Positions 7,038-12,620 of a DNA stretch of 12,620 bases are shown here, one piece after another. The position numbers and the translations under genes are program-made. Under the pieces are notes generated by a model, which saw nothing but the letters and a program-made list of their open reading frames with translations, ran no database searches and was not told the origin of the DNA. Each line of letters begins with the position of its first letter. Position 1 is the first letter of the stretch. Source of the DNA: Gammaproteobacteria bacterium (GTDB taxonomy: Bacteria; Pseudomonadota; Gammaproteobacteria; PS1; Pseudothioglobaceae); assembly GCA_015658965.1 (NCBI GenBank), contig DQNX01000069.1:1-12620 (forward strand), written 5' to 3'.

Positions 7038-8732
7038 CTATAAGTGAGTAATTTGCTCAATCATCAATTGCAAACTACTGACGCCGCGCCAGGTGTTGAT
7101 GGATAATTTGTATGCGGCGATAGCCTGATTAGAATCAAGTGGGGCTTGGAAAAAGGCGATGGCGTCGTGCACTTGGGTGTCGCCTTTGAGTTTTAGGCGG
7201 CATTTTAGATGTTTTTCACCGACTACCCTTTGATCAATGATTTCAAACTCGCCCTGAAAAATTGGCTCTTCAAAGCCCTGCCCCCAAGGCCCAGACTCAA
7301 CCAATAATTGAGCATTGTCTAATGAAATATTAAAGGGTTCTAACTCACCATCGGTCAATAATTCTACGGTTGGGATTTTTTCATTTAGATGTTGTTTAAT
7401 GGCTTCAGAGAAAGCGCACTTAAAATGCCAAAAATCTTCTGGCTTAATGCTTAATCCTGCTGCCATCGCATGACCGCCAAATTTTAAGATTAAGCCTGGA
7501 TTTTGTCGATCAACCAAGTCTAATAAATCTTTAATATGTACGCTCGGAATTGAGCGAATTGAACCTTTAAGAAAATCGCCAGATTTTGCAAATACAGCGC
7601 AAGGGCAATGATGTTGCTCTTTGAGCTTACCAGCTACAATACCAACAATGCCTTCATGCCAAGAAGGATCAAACAAGCTCAGTGCAAATTTGGCTTCACT
7701 AACATCTTGAGCCTCGACAATAGCTTGTGCCTCAAGCTGGATACGGTCTTGTTCGGTTCTACGCTTTTGATTAAAGTCTTCTAGCTCTTTAGCGTAGCGT
7801 CTGGCATCGTTCATATCGTCTGTGAGCAAACAGCGAATACCACGTGAAATATCACTCAAGCGTCCTGCGGCATTTAGCCTTGGCGCAACTGAAAAACCTA
7901 AATCAGAAGCTTGCAATGTTTCTGCAGCCCTATTAGATATTTCTAATAACGCCAAAATACCTGGCGCACAGAGCTTGGCGCGAATGCGTTGAATACCTTG
8001 ATTGATTAAGATACGGTTGTTTTGATCAAGCCGAACCACATCCGCCACCGTGCCAAGCGCGACTAGATCCAACACGGTGCGTAAATCTGGCAACGAAATA
8101 TTGTTGTCTGTAAAGTAATTGCTTTTTTGCAGATGGGTTTTTAAAGCTGAAAACAAATAAAAACAAACACCAACACCAGCCAGATTTTTGCTCGGAAAAT
8201 CACAACCCTTAAGGTTGGGGTTGATGATAGCATCTGCTTTTGGCACTGAACCACTGGGCAAGTGATGGTCTGTAATAATAACATTAATGCCGGCCGCTTT
8301 AGCCAAATCAGTGCCATCAAAACTAGAAATACCGTTATCAACGGTAATGATTAAATCGGGTTGTTTTTCCTTGATCGCCAGATTAACAATTTCCGGGCTA
8401 AGGCCGTAGCCGTGTTCAAAACGATTCGGCACCAAAAAATCGACCTGTTTAGCGCCCATCATTCTTAACGATTTAACCGCAACCACACTCGCCGTTGCCC
8501 CATCGGCATCAAAATCACCAATAATTAAAATACGTTTTTGCGCTGTTAAGGCCTTTTCCAAGAGCACTAAGGCTTTGTTTAATTCAGAAAAATTGGGCTT
8601 TAGAAGCTCTGCGAGTGTTAATGATAATTGTGATTCTGCCAAACCTCTGGCAGCATAAATTTTCTTCAAAAAAATCGGGATGTCTTCTGAATAAGACTCA
8701 AACAAAGTTTGGTCAATCACCCTACTTAACAT
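7038..8732 (-). CDS. recJ: Single-stranded-DNA-specific exonuclease RecJ
   Basis: RecJ is a 5'-3' exonuclease for single-stranded DNA that acts in mismatch repair, base excision repair and the RecF recombination pathway. The 564 residues are near E. coli RecJ length (577). DHH phosphoesterase motifs are intact: GDFDADGAT (72-80), VDNG (131-134), DHH (155-157), LGTVADVV (226-233), APRLNAAGRL (283-292) and the DHHA1 signature GGHAMAAG (419-426). A C-terminal OB-like domain follows (about 445-564). The ATG start overlaps the end of the upstream DUF1566 gene by 11 bases. A GTG four codons in (encoding V5) would also give a complete RecJ, so the start is not fully certain. No strong terminator follows. 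Confidence 0.97.
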   Translation of the reverse strand: MLSRVIDQTLFESYSEDIPIFLKKIYAARGLAESQLSLTLAELLKPNFSELNKALVLLEKALTAQKRILIIGDFDADGATASVVAVKSLRMMGAKQVDFLVPNRFEHGYGLSPEIVNLAIKEKQPDLIITVDNGISSFDGTDLAKAAGINVIITDHHLPSGSVPKADAIINPNLKGCDFPSKNLAGVGVCFYLFSALKTHLQKSNYFTDNNISLPDLRTVLDLVALGTVADVVRLDQNNRILINQGIQRIRAKLCAPGILALLEISNRAAETLQASDLGFSVAPRLNAAGRLSDISRGIRCLLTDDMNDARRYAKELEDFNQKRRTEQDRIQLEAQAIVEAQDVSEAKFALSLFDPSWHEGIVGIVAGKLKEQHHCPCAVFAKSGDFLKGSIRSIPSVHIKDLLDLVDRQNPGLILKFGGHAMAAGLSIKPEDFWHFKCAFSEAIKQHLNEKIPTVELLTDGELEPFNISLDNAQLLVESGPWGQGFEEPIFQGEFEIIDQRVVGEKHLKCRLKLKGDTQVHDAIAFFQAPLDSNQAIAAYKLSINTWRGVSSLQLMIEQITHL

Positions 8733-9279
8733 TTCTTACAGCACGAATATAAGAATCAAATGATTTGTCAGAGCCTTTTGTACCTCCATAAAAGAACGGT
8801 ACATCAATCGCCACATCGTTATTATGGCTGTGACTGGCTGAAGTCCAATAAGGCTTTGATTGGGTATTGGGGAAATAATTTAAATTGATTAAGGGGTTGT
8901 CATCGTTGTAAACCAATAATGCTGTGAGCTCAGATTCGCTTGGCAGACGCCAATTGGATGATTGACACAGCTGACTTATGCTTAATGCTTTAATAAAACC
9001 CTGCGTATTACAACCCTTGCTTAGGTGGCAATTACGGCTGTATTCGCCACTCTCTACACCAGAATCACCATCAAACCAAGTGTAGGTATTTTGAGCGCTT
9101 TGCAGGCCTTTGGTATTGTTTTTAACTTCCCACATTAATTGTGACTTGTCGTCCACAACACAAGACCACTGTTGGGCATCGTCTGCCAGAAAGGTGCCTG
9201 CGCCTGAAACCTTGATTAACTTAGCATTAATTAAGGTACTAAAGCACAAAGTAATAAGAAATAAGCGGATTTTATTCAT
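8722..9279 (-). CDS. Secreted DUF1566 (Lcl C-terminal-like) protein, function unknown
   Basis: This 185-residue protein begins with a clear signal peptide (MNKIRLFLITLCFSTLINA, residues 1-19, cleavage likely before Lys20), so it should act in the periplasm or outside the cell. The mature part matches the DUF1566 pattern: SQLMWEV (46-52), TYTWFDG (65-71), NWRLPSESEL (109-118), LNYFPNT (133-139), YWTSASH (144-150) and the terminal YIRAVR (178-183). Four cysteines in the mature chain (C40, C84, C90, C105) could form two disulfides. No catalytic role is established for this domain as far as I know. The gene overlaps thiO by 8 nt and recJ by 11 nt, so it is co-translated with unrelated cytoplasmic enzymes. 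The family call rests on motif recall; function is unassigned. Confidence 0.8.
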   Translation of the reverse strand: MNKIRLFLITLCFSTLINAKLIKVSGAGTFLADDAQQWSCVVDDKSQLMWEVKNNTKGLQSAQNTYTWFDGDSGVESGEYSRNCHLSKGCNTQGFIKALSISQLCQSSNWRLPSESELTALLVYNDDNPLINLNYFPNTQSKPYWTSASHSHNNDVAIDVPFFYGGTKGSDKSFDSYIRAVRNVK

Positions 9280-10255
9280 TGACTAATTTTGTTATTTTAT
9301 TGGCACTGGCTGGTGCCATGTTAAGGCCATTACGAAAATGCCCCGTATTGATAAATAAATTTTGATAGGTTTCATCTTTAGCGACAATAACCTTACCCGA
9401 TAGACTGGCCGGTCTAAAACCCGACCAATGGTATTTAATCTCAGCCTTTTTAAGCGCTGGCACACGTTGCCAAGCAAATTCATGCAAGCTTTGTTTGGTT
9501 AGCAAATCAACCTCACGATTAAAGCCAACTTTTTCCATGGTTGAACCAACCAATATTTTACCATCAGCTCTGGGGATTATATAACGACCCTGATCAAGAA
9601 TAATGTGGGGGATTTCGCCTGCTTGTGCTTTAAGCACAATCATTTGCCCCTTCATTGGGAAAATTTCATCTTTTAAGGTTAATAACTGCTCGCTCCAAGC
9701 GCCAGCACAAGCGACTACCTTGTCTGCCAAAAAATCACCTTTTGATGTGTGCACACCTAAGACTTTGTCTGCTTTCGTTATCAAGTTTTCAACTTGCGTA
9801 TGCTCAATAACCTTGACGCCTTTTTGAATAATATCTACCTTTAGTGCTTGCAATAAGCGCGGATTTCTAATGCTGGCAACGTGGGTGAATAAAGCACCGT
9901 CGGCATGATTTTCATAACCAATTTGATGGCGCTTCATCCACGCTTGTGCCGCTGGTGTTTCAAATTCATCCATCATCAATAAGCCAGATTTTTGGTATTG
10001 AGAGTCAATACCGCTAGTGTGATACAAGTCATCGCATAATGCTGCATACATAGCCTGAGATTCAAAACTTAATTGATTGGTTAGGTCATCATATTGCCAA
10101 GGATAAAGTGGGCTAATAATACCACCACCCGCCCATGAGGACTCGCGGCCACATTCTCGCCGATCTAGCAAAGTGACCTGCGCACCAGAAACTGCCAGCA
10201 TGCGGGCACTCATCATACCAATAACACCGCCGCCAATAACGATACAATCACTCAT
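9272..10255 (-). CDS. thiO: FAD-dependent glycine oxidase ThiO (DAO family)
   Basis: ThiO oxidises glycine to iminoglycine (dehydroglycine) with release of hydrogen peroxide, supplying the thiazole part of thiamine with ThiG and ThiS. The protein shows an N-terminal Rossmann dinucleotide fold with GGGVIG (8-13) and the FAD-ribose acidic residue in LLDR (D31). The ThiO-like SSWAGGGIISPLYPW follows (39-53). Further on are ACAGAWS, PMKGQMIVL, YIIPRADGKILVGST and the C-terminal substrate and flavin motifs WSGFRPAS (R281) and GHFRNG (R308). At 327 residues it is somewhat shorter than the usual 350-370. No other thi gene is in the window, so another D-amino-acid or glycine oxidase role cannot be excluded. 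It overlaps lspA by 4 nt (ATGA) and the DUF1566 gene by 8 nt. Confidence 0.85.
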   Translation of the reverse strand: MSDCIVIGGGVIGMMSARMLAVSGAQVTLLDRRECGRESSWAGGGIISPLYPWQYDDLTNQLSFESQAMYAALCDDLYHTSGIDSQYQKSGLLMMDEFETPAAQAWMKRHQIGYENHADGALFTHVASIRNPRLLQALKVDIIQKGVKVIEHTQVENLITKADKVLGVHTSKGDFLADKVVACAGAWSEQLLTLKDEIFPMKGQMIVLKAQAGEIPHIILDQGRYIIPRADGKILVGSTMEKVGFNREVDLLTKQSLHEFAWQRVPALKKAEIKYHWSGFRPASLSGKVIVAKDETYQNLFINTGHFRNGLNMAPASANKITKLVNE

Positions 10256-10716
10256 GATTTTTTTATATCAGCCAATAATAACAACAAAACACCTACACTA
10301 ATCAAGATATCTGCCACGTTAAAAATTGGCCAATAAAATGTTTGGTAATGAAGGTCAATAAAATCAATCACAAATCCAAGCGCAGCACGATCGATTAAAT
10401 TACCAACCGCGCCCGCCAAAAGAACGGCCAATGCACTGAGTTTTAATATTTGCGTTGTTGATGTTCGATACATCCAAATAATAATAGCCATACTGGCAAT
10501 CATCGAAATGCCAGACAATGCGTATCGTTGCCAACCCGATTGATCGGCTAAAAAACTAAAGGCGGCACCATAATTATGCACGTGCGTTAAGCTGAAAAAT
10601 TCATTAATAACAATGGAATTGTTGGGCTTAATATAACCATAAACCAATAACTTGGTGACTTGATCCAATAATACTAACAATAAAGCCAAAAAAAAATAAT
10701 GCTTAATTTTGGTCAT
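10252..10716 (-). CDS. lspA: Lipoprotein signal peptidase (signal peptidase II)
   Basis: LspA is an inner-membrane aspartyl protease that removes the signal peptide of diacylglyceryl-modified prolipoproteins. The 154-residue protein has four hydrophobic segments (about 6-26, 63-83, 90-107 and 131-149). It carries the family motifs LDQVTK (17-22), HNYGAAFSFL (47-56), GNLIDRA (105-111), VIDFID (116-121) and FNVADI (132-137). Asp118 and Asp136 are the likely catalytic pair, with the 18-residue spacing seen in E. coli. In many gammaproteobacteria lspA follows ileS; here it instead overlaps a solute-binding protein gene by 4 nt (ATGA) and overlaps thiO in the same way. No Shine-Dalgarno is visible, consistent with coupled translation. 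Confidence 0.97.
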   Translation of the reverse strand: MTKIKHYFFLALLLVLLDQVTKLLVYGYIKPNNSIVINEFFSLTHVHNYGAAFSFLADQSGWQRYALSGISMIASMAIIIWMYRTSTTQILKLSALAVLLAGAVGNLIDRAALGFVIDFIDLHYQTFYWPIFNVADILISVGVLLLLLADIKKS

Positions 10717-12620
10717 GATCTGCGCTTAAAACGGTAAACAATGCCAAACAACATGAGCGCTAAAACGATCATTGGCCACCACACCACTTGATTGTATTCT
10801 TGACGAAATTGGTCTCTTAACTCAGGGTTAATGCGTAAATATTTAAGTGTATTTCTTGCCATAGCATGCGGTTTTGAATTGGTTAACCATTGGTGATAAA
10901 GGCCATATGATTTTGGAATAAAACCCCAAACCCAAGGTGCATCTTCACGCAAGATGGCCACCATTTTATCAATAACCACTTGTCGTTCAACAGAATTTGG
11001 CATATTCTTCATTTGCTCGAACAGCTTGTCGTATTCTGAATTTTGATAATTAGCACCATTCTCTCCACCCGTTTCAACTTTGGAATTTTTTCCATACAAT
11101 AAAAATAAGAAGTTTTCTGGATCTGGGTAATCCGCATTCCAACCCAATTCAAACAATTGGGTTTGGCCTTTACTCATTTTATCTTGCAGGCGATTATAAC
11201 TGCTGGATCTAACCACCAACTGAATGCCTATTTTTTTGAATTGTTTTCTGATCCAGTCCAGCCTTGGCTGGTCTCCTGCACCGCTGGCCGTTGTATCGAA
11301 ATATAGAACCAAAGGCTGGCTGGTGGCTGGGTCAATTCCTTTGGCATAGCCTGCTTGCATCATTAAAGTTTGCGCCTTTGAAATGTCCTTACGTTTGTCT
11401 AGCGCATCATAAACAAAGGGGTTGTAATCTTCTGCTGCACCAAAAATACCTGCAGGAATCGGCCCGTGTGCTGCACTGCCTCGACCATTTCTAAAAATAG
11501 AAATGTATTCCTCTTGGTTGATGGCAATAGAGATGGCTTGTCTTAATTTTTTAGCAGATTGAGTATAGTTACCCACCGTTTTATCCAGCATATTAAATGC
11601 CGTGTAATACACACTGGTGCTGTTACTGGTCAGCAGGCGAATATTTTTACCACTCATTCTTGGGGCTAAAACAGTTTGACCTTTGGCTTTAACTTCAATG
11701 GCTTGATCAAAATTATCGCTAGAGATGCCTGATTTATCATAATAGCCTTGTAAAAACTTGTTCCAATAAGGGGCAGTTTCTTTCTCCAGCAAAAAATGCA
11801 CTTTATCTAAAAATGGCAGTTTTTTGTTTTGATCTGTCAATAAGTTATTTTCTGTATCGCTATCTTCTCCCACACTCGGGTAATACTCATTATGAAAATT
11901 AAGATTTCGCTGAAGAATCATTTCTTTATTCGGATTATTAACCGTTAATTGAAAAGGCCCCGTGCCCACAGGATGCCAATCCAATACAATATTTTTATCA
12001 ATCAAGCCTTGCTGTGCATAGAATGCATCGGCTTCTGGCGGTACAGCCGTAAAAAATGGCATTGCCAGCCAATATAAAAACTGCTCTTGGATGCCGTTTA
12101 CTTTTATAGAATAGCGATACTTATCCAGCACCTCAACACCTGCTATAGGGTATTGAGTCAAGTCTAGCACGCCTTTCACTTTCTTAAGTTCGGCGTTCAA
12201 ATCATCAAGACCCACAATCATCTCGCTCATTAGACTCAATATTGGAGAGTGTAATTTTGGATTGGCCAGACGTTTAATTTGATGCACAAAATCATTGGCA
12301 ACCAGTTCTCTTGTTGAGGTTTTAGAAAAATCACTCAAATGGTTAATCGCAACAATATCTGCATCACTCAAGGCAAGATTTTCCTTAACAAAGGCAGGAT
12401 GCGCTTGATACATTATTCCAGGCTTTATTTGCAAAATATAGCGAGAGAAAGCGGCTGATTGACGATCACTGGCTGAAATCTCATCGCCTGCTTTGTTGTA
12501 ATAATGGACTTTCTGCATTTTCGCCAATACACCTGGTATTAAGGCATATGGGCGTTTCAAATAATGATACTGCAAAGGTGTTTCATACACCGATTGGATA
12601 AAAGTCCACTCATTGGATGA
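10713..12620 (-). CDS. Family-5 extracellular solute-binding protein, 5' end outside window
   Basis: This is the substrate-binding part of an ABC importer of the OppA/DppA (SBP_bac_5) type, usually for peptides or similar solutes. The frame stays open to the window edge, giving 635 visible residues that already begin inside the mature domain (SSNEWTFIQSVYETPLQYHY). The GTG at 12590 is therefore not the real start, and the signal peptide is out of view. Family motifs include RPYALIPGVLA, YILQIKPGIMYQAHPAF, the GTGPF hinge (visible residues 219-223), KLRQAISIAINQEEY, WNADYPDPENFLFLLYG (from about 494) and NYQNSEYDKLFEQMK. It is longer than typical OppA (about 540) and ends in a hydrophobic segment (about 614-631, WPMIVLALMLFGIVYRF) followed by KRRS, a likely membrane anchor with its basic end in the cytoplasm. 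No permease or ATPase is visible. It overlaps lspA by 4 nt. Confidence 0.88.
   Translation of the reverse strand, partial: SSNEWTFIQSVYETPLQYHYLKRPYALIPGVLAKMQKVHYYNKAGDEISASDRQSAAFSRYILQIKPGIMYQAHPAFVKENLALSDADIVAINHLSDFSKTSTRELVANDFVHQIKRLANPKLHSPILSLMSEMIVGLDDLNAELKKVKGVLDLTQYPIAGVEVLDKYRYSIKVNGIQEQFLYWLAMPFFTAVPPEADAFYAQQGLIDKNIVLDWHPVGTGPFQLTVNNPNKEMILQRNLNFHNEYYPSVGEDSDTENNLLTDQNKKLPFLDKVHFLLEKETAPYWNKFLQGYYDKSGISSDNFDQAIEVKAKGQTVLAPRMSGKNIRLLTSNSTSVYYTAFNMLDKTVGNYTQSAKKLRQAISIAINQEEYISIFRNGRGSAAHGPIPAGIFGAAEDYNPFVYDALDKRKDISKAQTLMMQAGYAKGIDPATSQPLVLYFDTTASGAGDQPRLDWIRKQFKKIGIQLVVRSSSYNRLQDKMSKGQTQLFELGWNADYPDPENFLFLLYGKNSKVETGGENGANYQNSEYDKLFEQMKNMPNSVERQVVIDKMVAILREDAPWVWGFIPKSYGLYHQWLTNSKPHAMARNTLKYLRINPELRDQFRQEYNQVVWWPMIVLALMLFGIVYRFKRRS

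Noticed and set aside
10713..12590. Solute-binding protein beginning at the GTG at 12590
   Set aside because: The frame is open and homologous-looking upstream to the window edge, with no signal peptide at the GTG; the true start is outside.

Overview
This is an AT-rich bacterial chromosome segment (I estimate about 40% G+C by eye) in which every supported gene lies on the minus strand, so biological order runs from the high coordinate to the low. The gene order thrS-infC-rpmI-rplT-pheS-pheT-ihfA, with protein sequences close to the enterobacterial ones, points to a gammaproteobacterium. The low G+C, very tight packing and the companion genes resemble the sulfur-oxidising SUP05/Thioglobus/bivalve-symbiont group; that placement is recall-based and uncertain.

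Region A (12620 to 7038) is a chain of five genes whose ends overlap: a family-5 solute-binding protein cut by the window edge, lspA (signal peptidase II), thiO (glycine oxidase), a small secreted DUF1566-type protein, and recJ. The overlaps are 4, 4, 8 and 11 nt, so the genes are probably one translationally coupled transcript. Their functions (peptide uptake, lipoprotein maturation, thiamine synthesis, DNA repair) do not form an obvious pathway.

Region B (7037 to 6922) is a 116-nt gap with no clear terminator. It holds an inverted repeat just before thrS that could be a regulatory leader.

Region C (6921 to 45) is the conserved translation operon: ThrRS, IF3, L35, L20, PheRS alpha and beta, and IHF alpha. 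IF3 starts at an AUU codon two bases after the thrS stop, which adds 40 residues to what an ATG-only reading gives and preserves the start codon on which IF3 autoregulation depends in E. coli. Two strong hairpins punctuate the operon. One is a 17-bp stem with a single bulge across the infC stop (4443-4497). The other is a perfect 13-bp stem between rplT and pheS (3753-3790), where E. coli has the pheM attenuator, but without a Phe-rich leader peptide. A perfect TATAAT and two small hairpins precede rpmI.

I see no mobile element, CRISPR array, tRNA, rRNA or defence-like cassette. The window is mostly housekeeping. The points of interest are regulatory RNA structures and start-site choice, plus two poorly characterised envelope proteins (the anchored solute-binding protein and the DUF1566 protein). 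I found no convincing evidence of an undescribed multi-gene system.
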